Origin: Chloranthus sessilifolius
Lineage: Eukaryota > Streptophyta > Magnoliopsida > Chloranthales > Chloranthaceae
Assembly (NCBI GenBank): GCA_021018995.1
Contig: CM037598.1
Location: 72,248,671-72,312,670 of the forward strand
Direction: 5' to 3'
Length of the DNA stretch: 64,000 nt
Shown here: positions 11,003 to 24,054 of the stretch, one piece after another
How the letters are laid out: each line of letters begins with the position of its first letter
How positions within the stretch are numbered: position 1 is the stretch's first letter
Program-made: the position numbers and the translations under genes
The notes under the pieces: model-generated
The model's input: only the letters and a program-made list of their open reading frames with translations
Databases searched by the model: none
What the model was told of the DNA's origin: nothing

Positions 11003-12514
11003 CTACTCCTCAAATAGGGATAGGGCAGCCAGATCTATTTCGAGGTTGGGAAGGGAGATGTTGGGATGAAAAGGGGCTATGGGTTTGTGTGGGGTCAAAT
11101 GGGTTACCCCATTTCGATTGATCTTTACGACCCTAGTGCTGACAAAGGATTCCCTGATGTGCGGCCTAGGGCGAGGTTTCTCTTCTATGTTGATTCCCCT
11201 TGCCCTTGCAGCTGCAGTGACCCTAGCTTTCTCCTTGGCCTCTCGGACCTCTTCCTTTGTGGGCTTATAACCTAGCCCAAATTTGACCTTCTGACCACCC
11301 TTGACTATGACGGGTTCCTTTCTTCCTTGTAATCTGGGTCCAAGACCCCTTCCTTTTTTACAGCCCCACTTTTGGAGCATGGCCACAGCCGCTACCATAC
11401 CACCTCTGATTTTGGGAACGATGCCCTCGATGGGCTCCAAAAATATCATCGACACCTTATACTCAAAACTGTGGAGGTTGACGTCCTCGGTGGTGTGCGG
11501 CACATCCAACACATTGGGCTTTTCGACGCTGTTGGTGGCCTTCTCTTTCTCACTGTGCCCTTCACCGATGATTGTGATAATCATGTGCCTAGATGCGAAC
11601 TTGAGTTTCTGGTGCAGCGTGGAGGGTATAGCTCTGACTTCATGTAGCCAGGGGCACCCCAGTAATAGATTAAATGAGGATTTGATGTCCATTACCTAAA
11701 ACAATATGGAAAAGGTCATTGGTCCAATTAACAGCTCAAGATTAACTTCTCCCATGATTTCTCTCCTGGTATTGTCAAAACCTCTAGCACTGGTTCTCGT
11801 GGGCCTTAACATGTATGGATCGACTCCGATCTTGGTGGCGGTTCTTAGTGGGCATATATTCAATGCGGACCCATTATTAATTAGAACCAAGGGGATTACC
11901 ATGTTTCTAGATTCGACTATTATATTCAACGACTTCGAGTGGCTACCTCTTTCCTCTGGTAAGTCAGCGTAAGAAAATGAAATGGCATTTAGAGCCATCA
12001 CTTGGCCGATTATTTGTCCGATTTCGTCTGGGCTAACTTGGAGTGACACATGCGCATTCTTTAATGCCCCCATTAATGCTGAAAAATGGAGTGGGGACAT
12101 CATCAACAGATCCCATATTGTAATATGGGCAAGCATTCTTCTCAGCTGAGTCTTCAGTATATGTTCTCGACTCATCTTCTCGAAGGGGTTCACTACGCTG
12201 TCTTTCTTTCCTTCAGGTGGGGTTTGTGCTGCTGCCAATGCTTCTGGCTGCTTTGAAATCTTCCCAAACCGGGTGATGAAGTCCACTTCTCCTTCTCTGT
12301 GACTGTTTGCATTGATATCTGTTTGTTCATAACTCAGCGGGACCTGTTGAGGGTCATAGGCCGACCTTGAAATCTGGAATGGTACAGCCGATATCGGGGG
12401 CAGTTGCACTGTGGGCTCAGGAGGTGTGGGCAATACTTGATTTATTTCGGTGGTAGCTAGTTGGGTGGCAAAATTAGGCCAAATGGGGGTGGTGAAGCTT
12501 GAGGGTGGTGGCAC
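11003..12514 (-). pseudogene. Tat aspartic protease with G-patch
   Basis: The protease region is at 11696-12514 and continues to about 11560. It reads LVLINNGSALNICPLRTA, where the family has DNGSALN, so the single catalytic Asp is replaced by Asn. The FNLLLGCPWLHEVRAIPSTLHQ segment lies in the second part. A G-patch follows (AMLQKWGCKKGRGLGPRLQG, encoded around 11320-11400), a nucleic-acid-binding motif that Tat elements carry after PR. One stop near 11695 separates the two halves of the same frame. A frameshift lies between this block and the gag end near 12600. Confidence 0.82.
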
Positions 12515-13822
12515 GGGGGGGAAAGGGGTGAAAGTAGGCCATTGGTAGCTGATGGGCGATGGAGGATTAGGGGTTTGATGGGCTATTGAGTAATTGACGG
12601 GAGTGGTAGTGTACTGTTAGTATGCATTGATATGTACATAATTGATAGGAGTGGGTGATGGAAAATAAATCCTAAGATCTAAGGGCTCGACGTGTGGTGT
12701 GGGGCTAGGAAAATAATCAGATAAATTTAGGGGTGTTCAATCACCCGAACATTCCTTTCTTCATCAATCCTTGGCAATGGTGTCACATAACTCTCCTGAT
12801 CACTAATGTAATCAGACGAATCAAATTCAAATTCCTCCTCACTTTCTATCATCCCGACGGTGGGTCTGAGACCTGCTCCTCTGGCAGGATGTGGGGGTAA
12901 TGACACCTGGTGAATGTTTGCATGCTGATTTACTTGTGAAGGCACTAATGGAAATTGCAATGGGTATTAGTTCTTTGGGATCAGGTGAGGAGGAGGTTGC
13001 GGTTGACGAATAGTGACTAATCCATTTTCTACTAACAAGGGAAAAAGTACACTTAATGATTGCCCCAGAGGTGTAAACACTCAGTCATAGTGGGCCCTCC
13101 TTTGTTTCAGAGTCATTTGCATTCATTGCCCATTCCCCACTCTCTGTATCTGCTCCGTTTTGACTGGTGTTGGCTGTGCTACTTGAAATCGGAACGGGGT
13201 TATGTTATTATTGGGCCTGGTATTGGCGACGTTATGGACGTCGGCTCCGATTCTTTTATCATTCCTTTGTTTTGAAAATCCCCTAACCCCACTAGTTTCA
13301 CTCGGTATATTTTTATTCAGGCGACCTTCCCTGATAGTGTCCTCACATCGATTAGTATTTCTCACCAGATCAGCAAAGCTGGACTGCTGCTGGTACACCA
13401 AAAAGTCTAAGATTACTAGCAAAGAATTCTTTGAAATCATTTCGATGTGCTCATCATCAGTTATCCTGTTTCTAACCTGAGCTATTAGTGCTCTCCACCA
13501 TCCCAAATAGTCACTGAAGGTCTCATTCGGGTTTTGCGTCAGACGGGCTAAGTCTGACTTATGCGGCTCAATGTCTATATTGTAGACCTTTTTTTCTTGG
13601 AACAGGTGTGTCAGGTCCTTCCATGTCTTCATCATAGATGGTTTCAAAGATGTGAACCATCTCAAAGCAGGATTGGTCAAGCTCTTCTGAAAGACTTTTT
13701 TCAGCAGTCTTTCGTCCCCTCCATATTGGCACATGTCCCCACAGTAGGACTTCAGGTGTGCTATTAGATTGTCAGTGCCATTATATTTGTCGAAGGCCGG
13801 CATTTTGAATTTGGGGGGCAAG
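12515..13822 (-). pseudogene. Tat gag, C-terminal part
   Basis: Capsid-type gag reading PAFDKYNGTDNLIAHLKSY, ALRWFTSLKPSMMKTWKDL, then PNETFSDYLGWWRALIAQV, at 13123-13821. This matches the retrotransposon gag domain. The tail continues at 12727-12960 in the same frame with a charged ESEEEFEFDSSDYISDQES stretch. No CCHC zinc knuckle was found. The N-terminal half lies beyond the Athila insertion at 25588. The frame on either side of the Athila target duplication matches across the gap. Confidence 0.82.
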
Positions 13823-13827
13823 GGGAC

Positions 13828-15329
13828 TGATCAATTTTAAGTGTAACCCTTGCAAGTGCACAAGATCTATTATAGTATGGCAAGAACAAGGGTGTCGAAC
13901 CCACAGGGAAACGTGAATTTTAATTAATTCTTTCAGAGATTTAAAAAAGTCCCCAAGGAAATACCAAGGGGCAAATTCAATTTACCAAAAATTTATCACA
14001 CTTTTCCTAAATGCAAGAGAAATAAATTAATCTAAACAACTAATTACTGATGAATCTAAGAATAATATTTAAATGAGATCAAGGAATATGCTACCCCAGA
14101 TTTGTACCCCTTTTCTACCATTAAAACCCACAGTTTCATTAAAGCATCATTCACACCATCATTCATCTAGAAAAATGATTCGTAATAAAACGTGATCATC
14201 AATCCGGCATATCCTATATAAAAACATTGACTCAGCCTATCATCACGGTATGAGTCATGTAAGAAGCATAGCGTATCTAATGATGTTTAGATCACAACAA
14301 TAAAAACATAATCGCTCTACAGCCTAGATCAGTCTGCAGGTCCAGATCTAACGATTATGACCGTTGATACGAGCAATCAACGGTCATAACAAAGCATTCA
14401 ATATATTTTCAATAACACAAACTTTGAGCAAAACGATTCCATGATGACAATAATAGACTGCGGTATTAATCATAAAAATTGGTTACTTATCTGGGGATCG
14501 CATCTTCTCCGATCAATTGATTTAGCCGCTCATCTTTGGTGTTTGATCTCCTTGTTCATTCAAAGCCATTCCACTTTTCATTTCTTCTAAAAATCTTTTT
14601 ACAACTATTTTTCCTAAATACAATCTATGATTTTCTCAAAGAAAAATAATGCAAACCTAAGTACAATCTACCCAGATGAAACCCTAAAAGAAGAAGGAAG
14701 AAGAACCCTTGAAAAGATGCCCAGAGAAGTCTAAAACCAAAAATGAATAATGAATAATAATCCTCAAAAATTCTCTCTCGAAGTGTTTGATTTGGCTTTA
14801 AATAATAGCCAAGTTGCAGAAGTTCCCTGGCTCGAAAAGTCAGGGTCGATTGATCGACTCCTTAAAAATCTGTGTTAAGAAGCCCTTTCCGTCTCAAACT
14901 CTATCATTTTGGTCGATCAATCGACTGGAGGGTCGATCGATCGATCTTCCCAGATTTCTGTGAACTCCCGCCAAACTTTGCATCAAACACTGCCTCAGTA
15001 TTTTGGTCATAACTTTCTATCCCAAACTCGGATGAGGCAATTCTTACGGCATTGGAAAGCTAACGACGCGATCTACAACTTTTATTTTTAGTAATGTCCT
15101 GAATCTGACATCTTGAAGGTCCAAATTGAGCTGCAAGTCCCACTAAGTTCTCGATGACCCAAAGTTGCAGTGTTTTGACATTATTTTCGGAATTCTTGGG
15201 CTGTTTTCTGCACTTGGCTTGTATTTACCTGAAACACTTCAAATCAAATAATTCTTATCAGATAGCCTTTATCGGATAGCTAATGTAGGTATCTAGGGGT
15301 GAAATATCATCATATTTCACTACTCATCA
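13828..15329 (-). repeat. Athila 3' LTR (left)
   Basis: 1502 bp, plus-strand ends TGATCAATTTT and TACTCATCA. It aligns along its length with 24055-25582. The main difference is a loss of about 22 bp between two GATCGACT copies near 14858. It contains palindromic GATCGATC-type motifs at 14845-14858 and 14911-14945. Confidence 0.9.
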
Positions 15330-15342
15330 CACCCCCAAACCT
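15330..15342 (-). other. Athila polypurine tract
   Basis: On the minus strand, GGTTTGGGGGTG abuts the start of the 3' LTR (TGATGAGTAG). This is the expected plus-strand primer for reverse transcription. Confidence 0.7.
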
Positions 15343-17402
15343 ATACTTTGCTAGTCCTCGAGCAAAGCAAACTAAAGAAAATAGATGCCACTTTCGTAGG
15401 GAACACGATTGTACTTAGCCTGTGCAACAAGCCTTTAAACCCCTAGGTGATCCCTAGTGGAGGAGTTATGTCTCCTGAGGGTTTACAGTGAAGTTATCCA
15501 CAAACTTCAATACATTTTTGAAACCATCGATAAAATTGAGTTTTCAAAATATGATTTTGATAACATATATACCATTCAAAACTCAAAATCATTAATCAAT
15601 TCAACATGCGAATTCTCAATTTTAAATATTAATGTCATATCAATCATGCTAGTATCCATTCAAATTAATCTAATGCTCAAACTGCTAGATAATTCATCCA
15701 TTCATGCTTAAATGTGAAGTGTGTGCATACCAAAGCTAAGATTCATCCATCTCGGAACTAGTCCAAACGGAAAACCGTTGGGTCTGTTGTCTTAACTCAA
15801 TCCTCACTTTAGGTATACTCTCAAAATAAAATCACTCCGATGATGGGTAAGCTTTCGCATACATGTGAGAGATCAATACAAAACAAGCAAAAAGGTCTCA
15901 CATGATAAATGAAACACGATGTAATCAATGAACAAAACTAAATCTCATAAGAACAGATACTTGTATATCCTAAGCATGTTATATCAAGTGTCATAAGTAT
16001 CACATATTTACTCTCCACAAGACAGTTACCAATGCAAGATCAGATCATGAAGGTTTTTTGTAGGGTTGTAATGGGGCTCAGGAAAGGGTAAGAAAGAAGG
16101 GGAATTGAGATTCGAAATTTCTGAGAAATCGAAAAGAAACAAACTTCTGATTTTTCTATTTCTCTTCTTTTTCTTTTCTAATCTCTCACTATGTTTCTTA
16201 ATATTTTTCTATTTTTCTCAACTTTCTTTTTCTTTTGAATTTCCTTTTCTTGAAGCACCTCATATTTTTCATTATTTTTCATAATTTTCTTTTTCTCCCC
16301 CCTTTTTCTTTTATATTTTTGCCATATACTCTCAGTAAACACCACAACTCAGTATCTCTCCACTTACTCTCTTTTCGTTCATTTTCATCTCTCGTTCCTA
16401 ATTTCTCATAAATAAGAAGGGTAAAGCTGAATTTTCAGAAATAGTGAAGGGTTAAAGGTTAATGTGGCTTATCAAAGAATGTATAAAGGTAAATTTTCCA
16501 ATAGGCTCAAAGGAGTACTAGAAGGATAAATTTATATGAGGTGGGGCATTTAAGCACAAACGAGCCAAAGATGGCCTTCAATCATGTCTTCACAAGATGG
16601 TGACTTTGCTAATTTGTCTTGAGTAGATATACAGTACGTTCTAACACAATAATATGAATTTGATATCATGCAAAGTCACAAGCCAAAATAAAATGTATGA
16701 GATTATTCAAAATAATTTGTATTCAAAGAAAACTCTGAGTTTATGTATTCACTCATCAATGACGGAAATTAGCTCTAAAGCTTCCTGAGTTTAGTCTCCA
16801 CTAAGAACCTAAGATTCACCGTTCAAAACAGTTCATCGATTTCTAAGTCTTAGCTTGGTATAAGTGCAAAAGTTCTACGCATGAATATCAAAATTACCCA
16901 CAAAATATCACATTAAGCTTCATTATTTTAGATACAAGCATTCAAAATCTGACATTGATATTATCAACATTAAATTCACATGCATCATCAACTAAAGTTT
17001 GAAAACTATCGAAAAATAATTCATGTATGATGGTTCAAAAATTTTTATTTATTAGTTATTTATTTATGTTATTATTATTTTTTTTTTCATATAAAAAAAT
17101 AAGAAAGTGACGCAAAATAGAGAATCATACCCCCAAACCTAAAAATGACAATGTCCTCATTGATTGAAATAAGTAGCGCACCCCCAAACCTGTTGAAAAG
17201 TACCTCAACACAAAGATCAGGTGCAGAGAATATGTGCATCAAATTAGAACATGACCAAAAATAGATTGAAGGTAATGTGGCTACACTAATTTGGAAATTA
17301 AAAATAACCTAAACTAAACTAAAAACTAATATTCTAGAACTAAACATACGAAAAGAGAAATCCTAAATCCTAAATCCTAAACTAAACCTGAGTCCAACTC
17401 CT
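15343..17402. other. Athila 3' spacer
   Basis: About 2 kb between the integrase stop and the PPT. No significant ORF is present and there is no trace of an env-like gene. Parts are clearly homologous to the gag-only element's spacer (for example AAGCCTTTAAACCCCTAGG at about 15430 and near 36510). The sequence CACCCCCAAACC recurs near 15330, 17130 and 17180. The stretch at 16140-16330 is C/T-rich. Confidence 0.6.
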
Positions 17403-18782
17403 TTAATCTGGGTCACTGAGGTGCATTGCCTCAATTCTGAACTGGGTCATCGGCTCAAACATTGGTTTAAGACGTTGCCCATTGACTTTGAAGACTTGAT
17501 TGTCCTTGAGATTTTGGATCTCAATCGCACCATGCGCACTAATAGAAACAACCTGAAACGGGCCTTCCCATCTAGATTTCAGTTTCCCCGGGTGGAGCTT
17601 AAGTCTGGAGTTGAACAACCAAACTTTTTGTCCAATGTGGAACTCTTTCCGAGAAATTGACTCATCATGCAGCTTCTTGTACCTTTCTTTGTACATCTTG
17701 GAGTTTTCATACGCATTATAGCGTAGCACTTCCAATTCACTTAGCTGTAGCCGTCGATTTGATCCTGCCGCTTGCATATTAAAGTTAAATATTTTGATAG
17801 CCCAAAATGCCTTATGCTCCAATTCAATAGGAAGATGGCATACTTTCCCGTAGATAATTCTGAACGGATACATTCCAATTGGTGTCTTGAAGGCGGTACG
17901 ATAGGCCCAAAGAGCATCAGATAGCCGGTTAGACCAATCTCTTCTATCTGGTCGCACCGTCTTTTCTAAAATTCGTTTAATCTCTCGGTTCGACACTTCC
18001 ACCTGACCACTAGTCTACGGATGGTACGGCGTTGCGACCTTATGAGTGACACCGTATTTCTTCATTAAAGCAGCATAATGGCGGTTGCAGAAGTACGAAC
18101 CACCATCATTAATGATCGCCCGTGGAAACCCGAATCTGTTAAAAACATTTTCTTTTAGAAATTTGATCACAACTTTGTGGTCATTCGAACGGGTTGCCAC
18201 AGCTTCAATCCATTTGGAAATGTAGTCAACAGCTACAAGAATATATGAGTATCCGAATGACGTGGGGAAAGGACCCATGAAGTCGATCCCCCAAACATCA
18301 AAATTTTCAACAATTAAAATCGGATTAAGGGGCATCATATTTCGTCGTGAAATATTTCCCAGCTGTTGACATCGTTGGCATTCTTTGCAAAATCGAGCAG
18401 CGTCAAAAAAGATGGAGGGCCAGTAGAATCCGCTTTGAATGATTTTGTGTGTGGTCTTCTGTCCTCTGAAATGGCCTCCATAGGCTCCAGCATGGCAAAA
18501 ATTTATGACGCTTAGTTGCTCTTCTTCCGGTACACATCTCCTGATGATCTGATCTAAGCAGAATTTGAACAAATATGGTTCATCCCAGAAATAGTATTTT
18601 ACCTGAGAGAAAAAGAGATGCTTATCATTCTTATCCCATTCAGTAGGGATTCTGCCAGTGACCAGATAATTCACGATATTGGCAAACCAAGGAGCTTTCG
18701 TAGCAGTTGCATCAATTGCCATTAATTGCTCATCCGGAAAAGTGTCCCGGATAGGTTCAGGTGCAAATGATTCTTCAGATAA
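17403..18782 (-). pseudogene. Athila integrase
   Basis: Zinc-binding HHCC region: [18 protein letters not shown], then [11 protein letters not shown]. Core: [46 protein letters not shown], with the first two catalytic Asp residues present. An in-frame TAG at 18012-18014 replaces a Gln codon (CAG to TAG) next to the third catalytic region. The C-terminal part ([28 protein letters not shown]) is intact and ends at 17403. Apart from the one stop the domain looks competent. Confidence 0.87.
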
Positions 18783-20318
18783 AATGCGAGACAAGTGATC
18801 GGCCACAACATTCTCTACTCCCTTTTTATCTTTGATTTCGAAATTGAACTCTTGAAGTAGCAGGATCCAGTGGATCAATCTTGGTTTGGCATCCTTCTTT
18901 GCCAGCAAATATTTCAATGCAGAGTGGTCTGAAAAGACCACTATTTTTTATTCAAGCAGATAAGATCGAAATTTATCAAGAGCATACACCACAGCTAACA
19001 ATTCTTTCTCAGTGGTGGTGTAGTTAAGCTATGCATCGATCAATGTCTTACTGGCATAATAGATCACGCGAGGTAATTTGTTCACCCTTTGCCCTCAGAC
19101 AGCTCCGATCGCGTAATCAGATGCATTGCACATGAGTTCGAATGGAAAAGAATAATCTGGTGGTTGGATTATCGGTGCATTTGACAAGAGCTCGCGCAAT
19201 TTCAGAAATGCTTTCATGCAATCCTCATCGAAGTCAAAAGGAACATCTTTGCCAAGCAGGGTGCAAAATGGTTTAGCCACCTTACTAAAATCTTTGATGA
19301 ATCTTCTATAAAATCCAGCATGCCCCAAAAATGATCGAATTTGTCGAACACTCTTCGGTGGTGGCAAATTGGCAATTAAGTCAACTTTAGCCTTATCAAC
19401 TTCAATTCCTTTCTTTGAAACAATATGCCCCAACACAATTCCTTGTTGAACCATAAAATGGCTCTTTTCCCAGCTAAGAACAAGTTTGGAATCCACACAA
19501 TGTTGCAACAGTTGTGAAAGGTGATTCAAACAAGAACCAAACGTTTTCCCAAAAACAGAGAAGTCGTCCATGAACACCTCGATGAACTTGTCAATCATAT
19601 CCAAAAATATGGCCAACATACATCGTTGGAAAGTAGCAGGTGCATTACATAAGCCGAACGGCATCCTTCGATATGCAAAAGTGCCGTAAGGACACGTGAA
19701 TGTCGTTTTCTCTTGATCAGGTGAAAAAATGGGCACTTGATTGTAGCCCGAATATCCATCAAGGAAACAATAAAACTCTTGTCCTGCTAACTTTTCAAGA
19801 ATTTGGTCAATGAATGGAAGGGGAAAATGATCCTTTCTAGTAGCTATGTTCAATTTTCTATAATCAATGCAGACACGCCACCCAGTAGTTTCGCGAGTAG
19901 GCACCAATTCTCCTTCAGTAGTTTCTTTCACAGTGATTCTAGACTTTTTCGGAACGATTTGGACTGGACTTACCCATTCACTATCAGAGATCGGATAAAT
20001 GATTCCGGCATCGAGTAATTTAATGATTTCCTCTAAAATGACTTCTTGCATGTTCGAACTAAGTCGCCTTTGCGGTTCTCTCGATGGTGTACTATCATCT
20101 TCCAGATGTATTTTGTGCATACATACTGATGGGTCAATCCCTTTGAGATCAGCTAAAGTCCATCCGATGGCCTCCTTGTGCTCTTTAAGTACTTTCAACA
20201 GGTCATGCTCTTGTTCTTCCGACAATGTGGATGAAATTATCACCGAAAACGTTTCTCGTGGCCCCAAAAAAGCGTACTTGAGCGACTCAGGTAATTGTTT
20301 CAATTTCACAGTTGGTGG
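18783..20318 (-). pseudogene. Athila reverse transcriptase and RNase H
   Basis: RT blocks in order: WVSPVQIVPKKSRITVK, GWRVCIDYRKLNIATRKDHF, FYCFLDGYSGYNQVPI, AYRRMPFGLCNAPATFQRCM, and active site FMDDFSVFG with both Asp intact. RNase H follows ([42 protein letters not shown]); the D of the usual CDASD is N here. Stops lie near 20318, 19092, 19031 and 18942. All pieces share the frame of protease and integrase. Confidence 0.9.
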
Positions 20319-21671
20319 CTACTCAATTGATGGAGTCAGCACATCCTTTCCCTCAATAGGTAATGGTTCTACCTTAGCCACATTTTCACATAAGTTATCA
20401 TCTGGACATGATGAACTTGACTTATTCTCTTCTGGTTGCTTCCTTTCATATCCCTTTTCCTCATAGATGGCTAACAAAGCAATTTCAAATTCTTCTTTGG
20501 TGAGCATCGATGGTAATGCTTCATCCACCACTTCGTCCATCTGATCGATGTAAAAACATTCGACCTCATCCTCGTTAGGGAAATGATTCATCGCATGGAA
20601 TATGCTCAATCTAACCTTCATGTTTCCCAAAGAAACGTCCATGACTCCCGTGCGACAATTAATGCAAGCGTTGGCAGTGGCGAGAAACAGACGTCTAAGG
20701 ATGATGGAGACTTGATTAATTGATTTAACAGGTGGTTCAATGTCTAAAACAACGAAGTCCACTGGAAAGACAAACTTGTCTATTCCAACTAAAACATCCT
20801 TGATAATACCCCTAGGTCTTCTTTCTGACCTATCAGCCAGTTGGAGTGTGACCGTCGTGGGTTTCAATTCACCCATTCCGAGTTTCTCATACATTGAGTA
20901 TGGGATCAGATTAACACTTGCTCCCAAATCCAATAACGCCTTTCCAATTAGTTGCCCACCAATGACACATGGAACAGTTGGGACTCCAGGGTCTTTCAGT
21001 TTCTGTGGAGTTTCTAATTGCAATATCGAACTGGCTTGATTAGTCAGGAACACTTTCTTTGAAACATGAGTATGTGCCTTTCTCTTACGAGTGCACAAAT
21101 CTTTGAAAAACTTGGCATACTCAGGAACTTGTTTGATTGTTTCAAGTAATGGAAGATTTATCTTTACTTGCTTGAATGTTTCAAAGCTTTCTTCCATTTT
21201 TGCCGGTCCCTTTCCCATTCTGGATGGAGGAGTTAGGCATTCAGGGAATGGTGCCTTTGGGACATAGGGTGCAGCTTCAAGTTCCGGTTCTCTCTCACGT
21301 CCTTGTTGGACAGTTGAGGGAGACACTTCCTCTACTTCTTTTTCTTTTCCCTTCTCTCTTCCTTGCTCTTTCTCTTTCTCTTTTCCTTTTCCTTTCTCTT
21401 TTCTTTTCTCTGATTCTTTCTCTTTCGCTGCTTCTCTTTCTTCATCAGCTTCCACAGGCATTTCCACTTGATTATCAACCTCTCGTCCACTTCTTAGCAC
21501 TGTAACAGCTTTCAACTGTTGACTATTTGATGGTCCTTCATCAGATGATGCTTGGCCTCGAGGATTGTTGATGGGTTGGCTAGGCAGCCTATCTTCCTCT
21601 CATTGACTCAGTTGATTGGCCAATTGACTGACTTGGTCCATTATCATCTGCTGAAAAGATTGCATGCTTCG
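20319..21671 (-). pseudogene. Athila protease region
   Basis: Begins after the gag tail with TVLRSGREVDNQ, then a strongly charged E/K/R repeat block at about 21300-21460, probably helical. Next comes the domain typical of Athila: ECLTPPSRMGK-type linker, FKQVKINLPLLETIKQVPEY, KALLDLGASVNLIPYSMYEK with the catalytic Asp in DLGAS, and later LGNMKVRLSIFHAMNH. The 398-residue open frame ends in a TAG at 20316-20318, directly before RT in the same frame. Confidence 0.87.
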
Positions 21672-22983
21672 CATCACCTTTTCCTCCAAATCAGAATCTT
21701 TTGAAACAGTGGCCTGAGATTAATTAAAATTCTAATTTTTTCGGTAATCAGTATTTGGATGATAATACGGAGCATTATGCTGGAAATTAGAATTTTATTG
21801 GAAATTAGAATTCTGTTGTGGACGAAAATTCTGCTGAAAATTTTATTGAAAATTTTGTTGTCCACTCATTGGATGGGATCTAAACTACTGATTCACCTGT
21901 CCGGTTTGGTTTGATCCTCCCCATCCTAAGTTGGGGTGATTTTTCCATTCCGGATTGTATGCATTTGAGTACATGTTCCTACCTTGTCGCTGATATGATT
22001 GAGTCAGATTCATCTGCTCTTGAGGAGTAGGTTCATCAGGTAGAAATGACAAGGTGGTAGGGCACTCGTTAGCCATGTGACCTGGGTGGTCACAAATTGA
22101 ACAAGCAGTGGGATTGATGGGACTCTTAGCTTGCTTAGTTGCCGCTAACAGCATGTTCATTTGCTTGGACAACATATCAACCTTTGTTGACAGATCTGAA
22201 GTGTTGTTATTGACATCAAATAATCCATTTCTGGTCAACACATGTGATTTTGTTGCCACATCCAAATTAGTTCGCTCCATTGTCGCATTTTGGATTGAAG
22301 TTTGATATAACTTCTCAAACAATGCCCACAGCTGATCAGCCTCTTTCGTGGCACACGATCCTCCGCAAGATGCACCAACCATGCGTCTCTCTTTAGGAAT
22401 TAGTCCATTGTAAAAACTCTGGACCTGCTGCCACCTTGGCAGTTGATGATTTGGACAACTCTTAATCAATTCCTTAAAGCGTTCCCAACATTCATGAAAT
22501 GTTTCTGTAGGTTGTTGAGAAAAGAACTGGTTCTTCTGACGCAACTCAATGGTTTTGGTCATGAGAAAATATTTTTTAAGAAACTGACGGTGTAGCCCAA
22601 CTCTGAATAGATTGTGGTTCTAAGGAATAGAACCACGTTTTTGCCTTATCCCTTAAAGAGAAAGGAAAGAGTCGGAGCTTAGCTATCTCATCAGTTACAT
22701 TGTGGACTCTGAACATTTTGCATACCCCAGTGAATTCATTTAGATGAACGTGCGGATTTTCATTTGCTAATCCATGGAAAATTGGTAGCATTTGGATCAT
22801 TGCTGATTTGAATTCATAGTGGTTTCCCTGAATGGGAGCATGTATGAAACCAGGATCATTATAATAATCCAATGTTCTAGGGCCCTCATTGTAATTGTTA
22901 TTCCCATTATTTCCATTATTTGCATTATTCCCATTATTGACATTCTGGTTGTTCCCATTCATTTCTTGCCTTTGATCAGCCAT
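21672..22983 (-). pseudogene. Athila gag with zinc knuckle
   Basis: The ATG at 22981-22983 starts an Asn/Gly-rich N-terminus, then the capsid part: FIHAPIQGNHYEFKSAMIQM, VHLNEFTGVCKMF, LFPFSLRDKAKTWFYSLEP. An indel near 22570 shifts the frame. The rest (22562-21885) holds FHECWERFKELIKSCPNH, WQQVQSFYNGL and a CCHC knuckle CSICDHPGHMANEC. The tail at 21674-21880 is a Gln/Asn/Phe-rich repeat in which several CAA codons have become TAA. A CAA-to-TAA series fits cytosine deamination. Confidence 0.88.
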
Positions 22984-24033
22984 GGTATCAGTATGATGAT
23001 ACTGATTCCTTTGGATTCTACGATTCTCTCTACAAGATCTTTCGATCTCAAGATTAAACGGTTGCAGATGTGGGTGATGAGATCAAGTAAAGCTCATGCA
23101 CCAACACTCACAACAAGGATTGATGAATCCACAACAAACCCAAAATATTCAGCTTCAATCGATTGAAGCAAAGATTTTCAATCGATTGACAGAAGTGCAC
23201 ACAAATTTCAAACAAATGACTTTATCAGTCAATCGATTGAAAAACTGTTCTCAATTGATTGAGGTTCAAAGAGTAAAGCAAGTCAATACAGGACTTTCAG
23301 CTGAAATGGCAAGCACAGAAGCTCTTGTCAATCGATTAACAGAGATGTGTCAATCGATTGAAAGAAACCCAAAAATTCCACAAAAAATGATATCCCAGTC
23401 TCAATCGATTGACAGAGAATGTTCAATCGATTGAGGCTATGATAAACAGTAGCCAAAATCAGAAGAAAAGAAATTTAAAATATTTTTTTTTTTTTTTTCA
23501 ATAAATTAAATTAAAATTTAAATTTAAATAAAAGAAAATTTTTTTTTTCTTTCAAATTCGAATTTCAAAAATAAAAATTTAATTCGAAAATTAAAATTTA
23601 AAATTTAAATTTCAAAGCCTAAAGTCAATCCTACAAAATCCTATAAAATCTTACCTAGAAGAGAAAAAGAAGGGAGAGAATAGAAAGATTCCTACAAAGC
23701 CTAAAGCAAGTAGTCCTACAAAAATTAATAACTAGAATTTAAAAAAAAAATCCTATAAGATATTTTCTAAAAGAGGAAGATAAGGAAAAAGAAACTCCTA
23801 CAAAATCTAAAATAAGAAGTCCTAAAAATCTCTACTTCCTAAAAGAATTCCACAAAAACTTACCTAAGAGAGAAAAATAAGGGAAAGAATTTTGATTTTT
23901 GATTTTTATTATTTTTTTAATTTTTTTTTTTAAACACTCAAAACAGTCGATCGATTGAGGAAGATATCTCAATTGATTGACTGTTAAAGCACAAAAATCC
24001 CTATCCGAATTAATCAAAATTTCTCCGATTTCC
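22984..24033 (-). promoter_or_regulatory. Athila leader with TCAATCGATTGA array
   Basis: Untranslated leader between PBS and gag ATG. The 12-bp perfect palindrome TCAATCGATTGA or one-off versions occur eight times between about 23150 and 23440 and twice more at about 23944-23983. The remainder is very A/T-rich with homopolymers. No ORF stands out; small plus-strand frames here are made of the repeat itself. Confidence 0.6.
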
Positions 24034-24051
24034 CCGGCAGCAGCGCCAAAA
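24034..24051 (-). other. Athila primer-binding site
   Basis: Immediately inside the 5' LTR the minus strand reads TTTGGCGCTGCTGCCGGGG. This is the form typical of Athila elements and is attributed to tRNA-Asp priming. It fixes the element's orientation. Confidence 0.75.
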
Positions 24052-24054
24052 ACA

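Noticed and set aside
15343..17402. Env-like gene in the Athila 3' spacer
   Set aside because: Some Athila elements have one, but no frame here is long or membrane-like enough to support it.
21176..21505. Plus-strand Leu/Phe-rich frame resembling a membrane protein
   Set aside because: It is the complement of the E/K-rich block of the Athila protease region.
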